The position numbers and the translations under genes were made by a program. From Loxodes magnus (taxonomy: Eukaryota; Ciliophora; Karyorelictea; Loxodida; Loxodidae): 64,000 bases of DNA. Positions 38,401 through 51,199 of the stretch are shown here, one piece after another. Positions within the stretch are counted from its first letter, which is position 1. Every line of letters begins with the position of its first letter. The notes below the pieces were generated by a model. That model did not search any database, was not told where the DNA came from, and worked only from the letters and a program-made list of their open reading frames with translations. The stretch spans positions 1-64,000 of the forward strand of contig CAMPDV010002122.1 of assembly GCA_946699065.1 (NCBI GenBank). The letters are read 5' to 3'.

Positions 38401-41400
38401 AAAGAAGATAGAATTTCAGTTTTAAGAGTATGCTTTGAGAAGTAGTATTTATAAAAGTGAAGAAGTAAAGTAAGAAAAGAAGATAAATTTCAGTTTTAAA
38501 GAGTATGCTTTGAGAAGTAGTATTTAGAAAAGTGAAGAAGTAAAGTAAGAAAAGAAGATAAATTTCAGTTTTAAAGAGTATGCTTTGAGAAGTAGTATTT
38601 AGAAAAGTGAAGAAGTAAAGCAAGAAAAGAAGATAGAATTTCAGTTTTAAAGAGTATGCTTTGAGAAGTAGTATTTAGAAAAGTGAAGAAGTAAAGTAAG
38701 AAAAGAAGATAGAATTTCAGTTTTAAAGAGTATGTTTTATGTAATAAGTATTTAGAAAAGTGAAGAAGTAAAGCAAGAAAAGAAGATAAATTTCAGTTTT
38801 AAAGAGTATGCTTTGAGAAGTAGTATTTAGAAAAGTGAAGAAGTAAAGCAAGAAAAGAAGATAGAATTTCAGTTTTAAAGAGTATGCTTTGAGAAGTAGT
38901 ATTTAGAAAAGTAAAGAAGTAAAGTAAGAAAAGAAGTTAGAATTTCAGTTTTAAAGAGTATGTTTTATGTAATAAGTATTTAGAAAAGTGAAGAAGTAAA
39001 GCAAGAAAAGAAGATAAATTTCAGTTTTAAAGAGTATGCTTTGAGAAGTAGTATTTAGAAAAGTGAAGAAGTAAAGCAAAAAAAGAAGATAGAATTTCAG
39101 TTTTAAAGAGTATGCTTTGAGAAGTAGTATTTAGAAAAGTAAAGAAGTAAAGTAAGAAAAGAAGATAGAATTTCAGTTTTAAAGAGCATGTTTTATGTAA
39201 TAAGTATTTAGAAAAGTGAAGAAGTAAAGTAAGAAAAGAAGATAGAATTTCAGTTTTAAAGAGTATGCTTTGAGAAGTAATTGTAATTAGAAAAGTGAAG
39301 AAGTAAAGTAAGAAAAGAAGATAGAATTTCAGTTTTAAAGAGTATGCTTTGAGAAGTAGTATTTATAAAAGTGAAGAAGTAAAGCAAGAAAAGAAGATAG
39401 AATTTCAGTTTTAAAGAGTATGCTTTGAGAAGTAATTGTAATTAGAAAAGTGAAGAAGTAAAGTAAGAAAAGAAGATAGAATTTCAGTTTTAAAGAGTAT
39501 GCTTTGAGAAGTAGTATTTAGAAAAGTGAAGAAGTAAAGCAAAAAAAGAAGATAGAATTTCAGTTTTAAAGAGTATGCTTTGAGAAGTAGTATTTATAAA
39601 AGTGAAGAAGTAAAGTAAGAAAAGAAGATAGAATTTCAGTTTTAAAGAGTATGCTTTGAGAAGTAGTATTTATAAAAGTGAAGAAGTAAAGTAAGAAAAG
39701 AAGATAAATTTCAGTTTTAAAGAGTATGCTTTGAGAAGTAGTATTTAGAAAAGTGAAGAAGTAAAGTAAGAAAAGAAGATAGAATTTCAGTTTTAAAGAG
39801 TATGTTTTATGTAATAAGTATTTATAAAAGTGAAGAAGTAAAGTAAGAAAAGAAGATAGAATTTCAGTTTTAAAGAGTATGCTTTGAGAAGTAGTATTTA
39901 TAAAAGTGAAGAAGTAAAGTAAGAAAAGAAGATAGAATTTCAGTTTTAAAGAGTATGCTTTGAGAAGTAGTATTTAGAAAAGTGAAGAAGTAAAGTAAGA
40001 AAAGAAGATAAATTTCAGTTTTAAAGAGTATGCTTTGAGAAGTAGTATTTATAAAAGTGAAGAAGTAAAGCAAGAAAAGAAGATAGAATTTCAGTTTTAA
40101 AGAGTATGCTTTGAGAAGTAGTATTTAGAAAAGTAAAGAAGTAAAGTAAGAAAAGAAGATAGAATTTCAGTTTTAAAGAGCATGTTTTATGTAATAAGTA
40201 TTTAGAAAAGTGAAGAAGTAAAGTAAGAAAAGAAGATAGAATTTCAGTTTTAAAGAGTATGCTTTGAGAAGTAGTATTTAGAAAAGTGAAGAAGTAAAGT
40301 AAGAAAAGAAGATAGAATTTCAGTTTTAAAGAGTATGCTTTGAGAAGTAGTATTTAGAAAAGTGAAGAAGTAAAGTAAGAAAAGAAGATAGAATTTCAGT
40401 TTTAAAGAGTATGTTTTATGTAATAAGTATTTAGAAAAGTGAAGAAGTAAAGCAAGAAAAGAAGATAAATTTCAGTTTTAAAGAGTATGCTTTGAGAAGT
40501 AGTATTTAGAAAAGTGAAGAAGTAAAGCAAGAAAAGAAGATAGAATTTCAGTTTTAAAGAGTATGCTTTGAGAAGTAGTATTTAGAAAAGTAAAGAAGTA
40601 AAGTAAGAAAAGAAGATAGAATTTCAGTTTTAAAGAGTATGTTTTATGTAATAAGTATTTAGAAAAGTGAAGAAGTAAAGTAAGTAAAGAAGATAGAATT
40701 TCAGTTTTAAAGAGTAAGCTTTGAGAAGTAGTATTTAGAAAAGTGAAGAAGTAAAGTAAGAAAAGAAGATAAATTTCAGTTTTAAAGAGTATGCTTTGAG
40801 AAGTAGTATTTATAAAAGTGAAGAAGTAAAGTAAGAAAAGAAGATAGAATTTCAGTTTTAAAGAGTATGCTTTGAGAAGTAGTATTTATAAAAGTGAAGA
40901 AGTAAAGTAAGAAAAGAAGATAGAATTTCAGTTTTAAAGAGTATGCTTTGAGAAGTAGTATTTAGAAAAGTGAAGAAGTAAAGTAAGAAAAGAAGATAAA
41001 TTTCAGTTTTAAAGAGTATGTTTTATGTAATAAGTATTTAGAAAAGTGAAGAAGTAAAGTAAGTAAAGAAGATAGAATTTCAGTTTTAAGAGTATGTTTT
41101 ATGTAATAAGTATTTAGAAAAGTGAAGAAGTAAAGTAAGAAAAGAAGATAGAATTTCAGTTTTAAAGAGTATGCTTTGAGAAGTAGTATTTATAAAAGTG
41201 AAGAAGTAAAGTAAGAAAAGAAGATAAATTTCAGTTTTAAAGAGTATGCTTTGAGAAGTAGTATTTAGAAAAGTGAAGAAGTAAAGCAAGAAAAGAAGAT
41301 AGAATTTCAGTTTTAAGAGTATGTTTTATGTAATAAGTATTTAGAAAAGTGAAGAAGTAAAGTAAGAAAAGAAGATAGAATTTCAGTTTTAAAGAGTATG

Positions 41401-43200
41401 CTTTGAGAAGTAGTATTTATAAAAGTGAAGAAGTAAAGTAAGAAAAGAAGATAGAATTTCAGTTTTAAAGAGTATGCTTTGAGAAGTAGTATTTAGAAAA
41501 GTGAAGAAGTAAAGTAAGAAAAGAAGATAGAATTTCAGTTTTAAAGAGTATGTTTTATGTAATAAGTATTTAGAAAAGTGAAGAAGTAAAGTAAGAAAAG
41601 AAGATAAATTTCAGTTTTAAAGAGTAAGCTTTGAGAAGTAGTATTTAGAAAAGTGAAGAAGTAAAGTAAGAAAAGAAGATAAATTTCAGTTTTAAAGAGT
41701 ATGCTTTGAGAAGTAGTATTTAGAAAAGTGAAGAAGTAAAGCAAGAAAAGAAGATAGAATTTCAGTTTTAAAGAGTATGCTTTGAGAAGTAGTATTTATA
41801 AAAGTGAAGAAGTAAAGTAAGAAAAGAAGATAGAATTTCAGTTTTAAAGAGTATGCTTTGAGAAGTAGTATTTAGAAAAGTGAAGAAGTAAAGTAAGAAA
41901 AGAAGATAAATTTCAGTTTTAAAGAGTATGTTTTATGTAATAAGTATTTAGAAAAGTGAAGAAGTAAAGTAAGAAAAGAAGATAGAATTTCAGTTTTAAA
42001 GAGTATGCTTTGAGAAGTAGTATTTATAAAAGTGAAGAAGTAAAGTAAGAAAAGAAGATAGAATTTCAGTTTTAAAGAGTATGCTTTGAGAAGTAGTATT
42101 TATAAAAGTGAAGAAGTAAAGTAAGAAAAGAAGATAGAATTTCAGTTTTAAAGAGTATGCTTTGAGAAGTAGTATTTAGAAAAGTGAAGAAGTAAAGTAA
42201 GAAAAGAAGATAGAATTTCAGTTTTAAAGAGTATGCTTTGAGAAGTAGTATTTAGAAAAGTGAAGAAGTAAAGTAAGAAAAGAAGATAGAATTTCAGTTT
42301 TAAAGAGTATGTTTTATGTAATAAGTATTTAGAAAAGTGAAGAAGTAAAGTAAGAAAAGAAGATAGAATTTCAGTTTTAAAGAGTATGCTTTGAGAAGTA
42401 GTATTTATAAAAGTGAAGAAGTAAAGTAAGAAAAGAAGATAAATTTCAGTTTTTAAAGAGTATGCTTTGAGAAGTAGTATTTAGAAAAGTGAAGAAGTAA
42501 AGCAAGAAAAGAAGATAGAATTTCAGTTTTAAAGAGTATGCTTTGAGAAGTAGTATTTATAAAAGTGAAGAAGTAAAGTAAGAAAAGAAGATAGAATTTC
42601 AGTTTTAAGAGTATGTTTTATGTAATAAGTATTTAGAAAAGTGAAGAAGTAAAGTAAGAAAAGAAGATAGAATTTCAGTTTTAAAGAGTATGCTTTGAGA
42701 AGTAGTATTTATAAAAGTGAAGAAGTAAAGTAAGAAAAGAAGATAAATTTCAGTTTTAAAGAGTATGCTTTGAGAAGTAGTATTTTGAAAAGTGAAGAAG
42801 TAAAGCAAGAAAAGAAGATAGAATTTCAGTTTTAAAGAGTATGCTTTGAGAAGTAGTATTTAGAAAAGTGAAGAAGTAAAGCAAGAAAAGAAGATAGAAT
42901 TTCAGTTTTAAAGAGTATGCTTTGAGAAGTAGTATTTATAAAAGTGAAGAAGTAAAGTAAGAAAAGAAGATAAATTTCAGTTTTAAAGAGTATGCTTTGA
43001 GAAGTAGTATTTAGAAAAGTGAAGAAGTAAAGTAAGAAAAGAAGATAAATTTCAGTTTTAAAGAGTATGCTTTGAGAAGTAGTATTTAGAAAAGTGAAGA
43101 AGTAAAGTAAGAAAAGAAGATAGAATTTCAGTTTTAAAGAGTATGCTTTGAGAAGTAGTATTTAGAAAAGTGAAGAAGTAAAGTAAGAAAAGAAGATAGA
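38400..43200 (+). repeat. 4.86-kb tandem block, second copy
   Basis: Second adjacent copy. It follows the first unit for unit until about 43.2 kb, where the first copy continues into a gtattaag unit (near 38371) but this one goes to a ttttatgtaata tail. One base is inserted near 42452 (a fifth T in cagttttt). The right part of this block also belongs to the 22.68-kb higher-order copy, so the two duplications overlap. Confidence 0.85.
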
Positions 43201-45299
43201 ATTTCAGTTTTAAAGAGTATGTTTTATGTAATAAGTATTTAGAAAAGTGAAGAAGTAAAGCAAGAAAAGAAGATAAATTTCAGTTTTAAAGAGTATGCTT
43301 TGAGAAGTAGTATTTAGAAAAGTGAAGAAGTAAAGTAAGAAAAGAAGATAGAATTTCAGTTTTAAAGAGTATGCTTTGAGAAGTAGTATTTAGAAAAGTG
43401 AAGAAGTAAAGTAAGAAAAGAAGTTAGAATTTCAGTTTTAAAGAGTATGTTTTATGTAATAAGTATTTAGAAAAGTGAAGAAGTAAAGTAAGAAAAGAAG
43501 ATAGAATTTCAGTTTTAAAGAGTATGTTTTATGTAATTGTAATTAGAAAAGTGAAGAAGTAAAGTAAGAAAAGAAGATAGAATTTCAGTTTTAAAGAGTA
43601 TGCTTTGAGAAGTAGTATTTAGAAAAGTGAAGAAGTAAAGCAAGAAAAGAAGATAGAATTTCAGTTTTAAAGAGTATGCTTTGAGAAGTAGTATTTATAA
43701 AAGTGAAGAAGTAAAGTAAGAAAAGAAGTTAGAATTTCAGTTTTAAAGAGTATGTTTTATGTAATAAGTATTTAGAAAAGTGAAGAAGTAAAGTAAGAAA
43801 AGAAGATAAATTTCAGTTTTAAAGAGTAAGCTTTGAGAAGTAGTATTTAGAAAAGTGAAGAAGTAAAGTAAGAAAAGAAGATAAATTTCAGTTTTAAAGA
43901 GTATGCTTTGAGAAGTAGTATTTAGAAAAGTGAAGAAGTAAAGCAAGAAAAGAAGATAGAATTTCAGTTTTAAAGAGTATGCTTTGAGAAGTAGTATTTA
44001 GAAAAGTGAAGAAGTAAAGTAAGAAAAGAAGATAGAATTTCAGTTTTAAAGAGTATGTTTTATGTAATAAGTATTTAGAAAAGTGAAGAAGTAAAGTAAG
44101 AAAAGAAGATAAATTTCAGTTTTAAAGAGTAAGCTTTGAGAAGTAGTATTTAGAAAAGTGAAGAAGTAAAGTAAGAAAAGAAGATAAATTTCAGTTTTAA
44201 AGAGTATGCTTTGAGAAGTAGTATTTAGAAAAGTGAAGAAGTAAAGCAAGAAAAGAAGATAGAATTTCAGTTTTAAAGAGTATGCTTTGAGAAGTAGTAT
44301 TTATAAAAGTGAAGAAGTAAAGTAAGAAAAGAAGATAGAATTTCAGTTTTAAAGAGTATGCTTTGAGAAGTAGTATTTAGAAAAGTGAAGAAGTAAAGTA
44401 AGAAAAGAAGATAGAATTTCAGTTTTAAAGAGTATGTTTTATGTAATAAGTATTTAGAAAAGTGAAGAAGTAAAGTAAGTAAAGAAGATAGAATTTCAGT
44501 TTTAAGAGTATGTTTTATGTAATAAGTATTTAGAAAAGTGAAGAAGTAAAGCAAGAAAAGAAGATAGAATTTCAGTTTTAAAGAGTATGCTTTGAGAAGT
44601 AGTATTTATAAAAGTGAAGAAGTAAAGTAAGAAAAGAAGATAAATTTCAGTTTTAAAGAGTATGCTTTGAGAAGTAGTATTTAGAAAAGTGAAGAAGTAA
44701 AGCAAGAAAAGAAGATAGAATTTCAGTTTTAAAGAGTATGTTTTATGTAATAAGTATTTAGAAAAGTGAAGAAGTAAAGTAAGAAAAGAAGATAGAATTT
44801 CAGTTTTAAAGAGTATGCTTTGAGAAGTAGTATTTATAAAAGTGAAGAAGTAAAGTAAGAAAAGAAGATAGAATTTCAGTTTTAAAGAGTATGCTTTGAG
44901 AAGTAGTATTTAGAAAAGTGAAGAAGTAAAGTAAGAAAAGAAGATAAATTTCAGTTTTAAAGAGTATGCTTTGAGAAGTAGTATTTAGAAAAGTGAAGAA
45001 GTAAAGTAAGAAAAGAAGATAGAATTTCAGTTTTAAAGAGTATGCTTTGAGAAGTAGTATTTATAAAAGTGAAGAAGTAAAGTAAGAAAAGAAGATAGAA
45101 TTTCAGTTTTAAAGAGTATGCTTTGAGAAGTAGTATTTATAAAAGTGAAGAAGTAAAGTAAGAAAAGAAGATAAATTTCAGTTTTAAAGAGTATGTTTTA
45201 TGTAATAAGTATTTAGAAAAGTGAAGAAGTAAAGTAAGAAAAGAAGATAGAATTTCAGTTTTAAAGAGTATGCTTTGAGAAGTAGTATTTAGAAAAGTG

Positions 45300-48200
45300 A
45301 AGAAGTAAAGTAAGAAAAGAAGATAGAATTTCAGTTTTAAAGAGTATGTTTTATGTAATAAGTATTTAGAAAAAGTGAAGAAGTAAAGTAAGAAAAGAAG
45401 ATAGAATTTCAGTTTTAAAGAGTATGCTTTGAGAAGTAGTATTTAGAAAAGTGAAGAAGTAAAGTAAGAAAAGAAGATAGAATTTCAGTTTTAAAGAGTA
45501 TGCTTTGAGAAGTAGTATTTAGAAAAGTGAAGAAGTAAAGTAAGAAAAGAAGATAGAATTTCAGTTTTAAAGAGTATGTTTTATGTAATAAGTATTTAGA
45601 AAAGTGAAGAAGTAAAGTAAGAAAAGAAGATAGAATTTCAGTTTTAAAGAGTATGCTTTGAGAAGTAGTATTTATAAAAGTGAAGAAGTAAAGTAAGAAA
45701 AGAAGATAAATTTTCAGTTTTAAAGAGTATGCTTTGAGAAGTAGTATTTAGAAAAGTGAAGAAGTAAAGCAAGAAAAGAAGATAGAATTTCAGTTTTAAA
45801 GAGTATGCTTTGAGAAGTAGTATTTATAAAAGTGAAGAAGTAAAGTAAGAAAAGAAGATAGAATTTCAGTTTTAAAGAGTATGTTTTATGTAATAAGTAT
45901 TTAGAAAAGTGAAGAAGTAAAGTAAGAAAGAAGATAGAATTTCAGTTTTAAAGAGTTGCTTTGAGAAGTAGTATTAAGAAAAGTGAAGAAGTAAAGTAAG
46001 AAAAGAAGATAAATTTCAGTTTTAAAGAGTATGCTTTGAGAAGTAGTATTTGAAAAGTGAAGAAGTAAAGCAAGAAAAGAAGATAGAATTTCAGTTTTAA
46101 AGAGTATGCTTTGAGAAGTAGTATTTAGAAAAGTGAAGAAGTAAAGCAAGAAAAGAAGATAGAATTTCAGTTTTAAAGAGTATGCTTTGAGAAGTAGTAT
46201 TTATAAAAGTGAAGAAGTAAAGTAAGAAAAGAAGATAAATTTCAGTTTTAAAGAGTATGCTTTGAGAAGTAGTATTTAGAAAAGTGAAGAAGTAAAGTAA
46301 GAAAAGAAGATAAATTTCAGTTTTAAAGAGTATGCTTTGAGAAGTAGTATTTAGAAAAGTGAAGAAGTAAAGTAAGAAAAGAAGATAGAATTTCAGTTTT
46401 AAAGAGTATGCTTTGAGAAGTAGTATTTAGAAAAGTGAAGAAGTAAAGTAAGAAAAGAAGATAGAATTTCAGTTTTAAAAGAGTATGTTTTATGTAATAA
46501 GTATTTAGAAAAGTGAAGAAGTAAAGCAAGAAAAGAAGATAAATTTCAGTTTTAAAGAGTATGCTTTGAGAAGTAGTATTTAGAAAAGTGAAGAAGTAAA
46601 GCAAGAAAAGAAGATAGAATTTCAGTTTTAAAGAGTATGCTTTGAGAAGTAGTATTTAGAAAAGTAAAGAAGTAAAGTAAGAAAAAGAAGTTAGAATTTC
46701 AGTTTTAAAGAGTATGCTTTGAGAAGTAGTATTTAGAAAAAGTGAAGAAGTAAAGTAAGAAAAGAAGATAGAATTTCAGTTTTAAGGAGTATGCTTTGAG
46801 AAGTAGTATTTATAAAAGTGAAGAAGTAAAGTAAGAAAAGAAGATAGAATTTCAGTTTTAAAGAGTATGCTTTGAGAAGTAGTATTTAGAAAAGTGAAGA
46901 AGTAAAGTAAGAAAAGAAGATAGAATTTCAGTTTTAAAGAGTATGCTTTGAGAAGTAATTGTAATTAGAAAAGTGAAGAAGTAAAGTAAGAAAAGAAGAT
47001 AGAATTTCAGTTTTAAAGAGTATGCTTTGAGAAGTAGTATTTAGAAAAGTGAAGAAGTAAAGTAAGAAAAGAAGATAGAATTTCAGTTTTAAAGAGGTAT
47101 GCTTTGAGAAGTAGTATTTATAAAAGTGAAGAAGTAAAGTAAGAAAGACGATAGAATTTCAGTTTTAAAGAGTATGCTTTGAGAAGTAGTATTTATAAAA
47201 GTGAAGAAGTAAAGTAAGAAAAGAAGATAGAATTTCAGTTTTAAAGAGTATGCTTTGAGAAGTAGTATTTATAAAAGTGAAGAAGTAAAGCAAGAAAAGA
47301 AGATAGAATTTCAGTTTTAAAGAGTATGCTTTGAGAAGTAGTATTTAGAAAAGTAAAGAAGTAAAGTAAGAAAAGAAGATAGAATTTCAGTTTTAAAGAG
47401 CATGTTTTATGTAATAAGTATTTAGAAAAGTGAAGAAGTAAAGTAAGAAAAGAAGATAGAATTTCAGTTTTAAAGAGTATGCTTTGAGAAGTAGTATTTA
47501 GAAAGTGAAGAAGTAAAGTAAGAAAAGAAGATAGAATTTCAGTTTTAAAGAGTATGCTTTGAGAAGTAGTATTTAGAAAAGTGAAGAAGTAAAGTAAGAA
47601 AAGAAGATAGAATTTCAGTTTTAAAGAGTATGTTTTATGTAATAAGTATTTAGAAAAGTGAAGAAGTAAAGTAAGAAAAGAAGATAGAATTTCAGTTTTA
47701 AAGAGTATGCTTTGAGAAGTAGTATTTATAAAAGTGAAGAAGTAAAGCAAGGAAAAGAAGATAGAATTTCAGTTTTAAAGAGTATGCTTTGAGAAGTAGT
47801 ATTTAGAAAAGTAAAGAAGTAAAGTAAGAAAAGAAGTTAGAATTTCAGTTTTAAAGAGTATGTTTTATGTAATAAGTATTTAGAAAAGTGAAGAAGTAAA
47901 GTAAGAAAAGAAGATAGAATTTCAGTTTTAAAGGAGTATGCTTTGAGAAGTAATTGTAATTAGAAAAGTGAAGAAGTAAAGTAAGAAAAGAAGATAGAAT
48001 TTCAGTTTTAAAGAGTATGCTTTGAGAAGTAATTGTAATTAGAAAAGTGAAGAAGTAAAGTAAGAAAAGAAGATAGAATTTCAGTTTTAAAGAGTATGCT
48101 TTGAGAAGTAGTATTTAGAAAAGTAAAGAAGTAAAGTAAGAAAAGAAGATAGAATTTCAGTTTTAAAGAGCATGTTTTATGTAATAAGTATTTAGAAAAG

Positions 48201-50450
48201 TGAAGAAGTAAAGTAAGAAAAGAAGATAGAATTTCAGTTTTAAAGAGTATGCTTTGAGAAGTAGTATTTAGAAAAGTGAAGAAGTAAAGCAAGAAAAGAA
48301 GATAGAATTTCAGTTTTAAAGAGTATGCTTTGAGAAGTAGTATTTAGAAAAGTAACGAAGTAAAGTAAGAAAAGAAGTTAGAATTTCAGTTTTAAAGAGT
48401 ATGTTTTATGTAATAAGTATTTAGAAAAGTGAAGAAGTAAAGTAAGAAAAGAAGATAGAATTTCAGTTTTAAAGAGTATGCTTTGAGAAGTAATTGTAAT
48501 TAGAAAAGTGAAGAAGTAAAGTAAGAAAAGAAGATAGAATTTCAGTTTTAAAGAGTATGCTTTGAGAAGTAGTATTTATAAAAGTGAAGAAGTAAAGTAA
48601 GAAAAGAAGATAGAATTTCAGTTTTAAAGAGTATGCTTTGAGAAGTAGTATTTATAAAAGTGAAGAAGTAAAGTAAGAAAAGAAGATAAATTTTCAGTTT
48701 TAAAGAGTATGCTTTGAGAAGTAGTATTTAGAAAAGTGAAGAAGTAAAGTAAGAAAAGAAGATAGAATTTCAGTTTTAAAGAGTATGTTTTATGTAATAA
48801 GTATTTATAAAAGTGAAGAAGTAAAGTAAGAAAAGAAGATAGAATTTCAGTTTTAAAGAGTATGCTTTGAGAAGTTAGTATTTATAAAAGTGAAGAAGTA
48901 AAGTAAGAAAAGAAGATAGAATTTCAGTTTTAAAGAGTATGCTTTGAGAAGTAGTATTTAGAAAAGTGAAGAAGTAAAGTAAGAAAAGAAGATAAATTTC
49001 AGTTTTAAAGAGTATGCTTTGAGAAGTAGTATTTATAAAAGTGAAGAAGTAAAGCAAGAAAAGAAGATAGAATTTCAGTTTTAAAGAGTATGCTTTGAGA
49101 AGTAGTATTTAGAAAAGTAAAGAAGTAAAGTAAGAAAAGAAGATAGAATTTCAGTTTTAAAGAGCATGTTTTATGTAATAAGTATTTAGAAAAGTGAAGA
49201 AGTAAAGTAAGAAAAGAAGATAGAATTTCAGTTTTAAAGAGTATGCTTTGAGAAGTAGTATTTAGAAAAGTGAAGAAGTAAAGTAAGAAAAGAAGATAGA
49301 ATTTCAGTTTTAAAAGAGTATGCTTTGAGAAGTAGTATTTAGAAAAGTGAAGAAGTAAAGTAAGAAAGAAGATAGGAATTTCAGTTTTAAAGAGTATGTT
49401 TTATGTAATAAGTATTTAGAAAAGTGAAGAAGTAAAGCAAGAAAAGAAGATAAATTTCAGTTTTAAAGAGTATGCTTTGAGAAGTAGTATTTAGAAAAGT
49501 GAAGAAGTAAAGTAAGAAAAGAAGATAAATTTCAGTTTTAAAGAGTATGTTTTATGTAATAAGTATTTAGAAAAGTGAAGAAGTAAAGTAAGTAAAGAAG
49601 ATAGAATTTCAGTTTTAAGAGTATGTTTTATGTAATAAGTATTTAGAAAAGTGAAGAAGTAAAGCAAGAAAAGAAGATAGAATTTCAGTTTTAAAGAGTA
49701 TGCTTTGAGAAGTAGTATTTATAAAAGTGAAGAAGTAAAGTAAGAAAAGAAGATAAATTTCAGTTTTAAAGAGTATGCTTTGAGAAGTAGTATTTAGAAA
49801 AGTGAAGAAGTAAAGCAAGAAAAGAAGATAGAATTTCAGTTTTAAAGAGTATGTTTTATGTAATAAGTATTTAGAAAAGTGAAGAAGTAAGTAAGAAAAG
49901 AAGATAGAATTTCAGTTTTAAAGAGTATGCTTTGAGAAGTAGTATTTATAAAAGTGAAGAAGTAAAGTAAGAAAAGAAGATAGAATTTCAGTTTTAAAGA
50001 GTATGCTTTGAGAAGTAGTATTTAGAAAAGTGAAGAAGTAAAGTAAGAAAAGAAGATAAATTTCAGTTTTAAAGAGTATGCTTTGAGAAGTAGTATTTAG
50101 AAAAGTGAAGAAGTAAAGTAAGAAAAGAAGATAGAATTTCAGTTTTAAAGAGTATGCTTTGAGAAGTAGTATTTATAAAAGTGAAGAAGTAAAGTAAGAA
50201 AAGAAGATAGAATTTCAGTTTTAAAGAGTATGCTTTGAGAAGTAGTATTTATAAAAGTGAAGAAGTAAAGTAAGAAAAGAAGATAAATTTCAGTTTTAAA
50301 GAGTATGCTTTGAGAAGTAGTATTTAGAAAAGTGAAGAAGTAAAGCAAGAAAAGAAGATAGAATTTCAGTTTTAAAGAGTATGCTTTGAGAAGTAGTATT
50401 TAGAAAAGTGAAGAAGTAAAGTAAGAAAGAAGATAGAATTTCAGTTTTAA
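45300..50450 (+). other. Zone of clustered one-base indels in the array
   Basis: Within this stretch the units carry many private one-base changes. Examples are extra bases near 45370, 45710, 46478, 46685, 46738, 47096, 47751, 47931, 48690, 48875 and 49315, losses near 45928, 45955, 46050, 47503, 49367, 49890 and 50425, and rare substitutions near 46786, 47148 and 48355. The matching block at 22.7-27.8 kb is nearly clean. Most changes are in or beside homopolymers, which suggests poor consensus over this stretch and not biology. Confidence 0.75.
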
Positions 50451-51199
50451 AGAGTATGTTTTATGTAATAAGTATTTAGAAAAGTGAAGAAGTAAAGTAA
50501 GAAAAGAAGATAGAATTTCAGTTTTAAAGAGTATGCTTTGAGAAGTAGTATTTAGAAAAGTGAAGAAGTAAAGTAAGAAAAGAAGATAGAATTTCAGTTT
50601 TAAAGAGTATGCTTTGAGAAGTAGTATTTAGAAAAGTGAAGAAGTAAAGTAAGAAAAGAAGATAGAATTTCAGTTTTAAAGAGTATGTTTTATGTAATAA
50701 GTATTTAGAAAAGTGAAGAAGTAAAGTAAGAAAAGAAGATAGAATTTCAGTTTTAAAGAGTATGCTTTGAGAAGTAGTATTTATAAAAGTGAAGAAGTAA
50801 AGTAAGAAAAGAAGATAAATTTCAGTTTTAAAGAGTATGCTTTGAGAAGTAGTATTTAGAAAAGTGAAGAAGTAAAGCAAGAAAAGAAGATAGAATTTCA
50901 GTTTTAAAGAGTATGCTTTGAGAAGTAGTATTTATAAAAGTGAAGAAGTAAAGTAAGAAAAGAAGATAGAATTTCAGTTTTAAAGAGTATGTTTTATGTA
51001 ATAAGTATTTAGAAAAGTGAAGAAGTAAAGTAAGAAAAGAAGATAGAATTTCAGTTTTAAAGAGTATGCTTTGAGAAGTAGTATTAAGAAAAGTGAAGAA
51101 GTAAAGTAAGAAAAGAAGATAAATTTCAGTTTTAAAGAGTATGCTTTGAGAAGTAGTATTTTGAAAAGTGAAGAAGTAAAGCAAGAAAAGAAGATAGAA

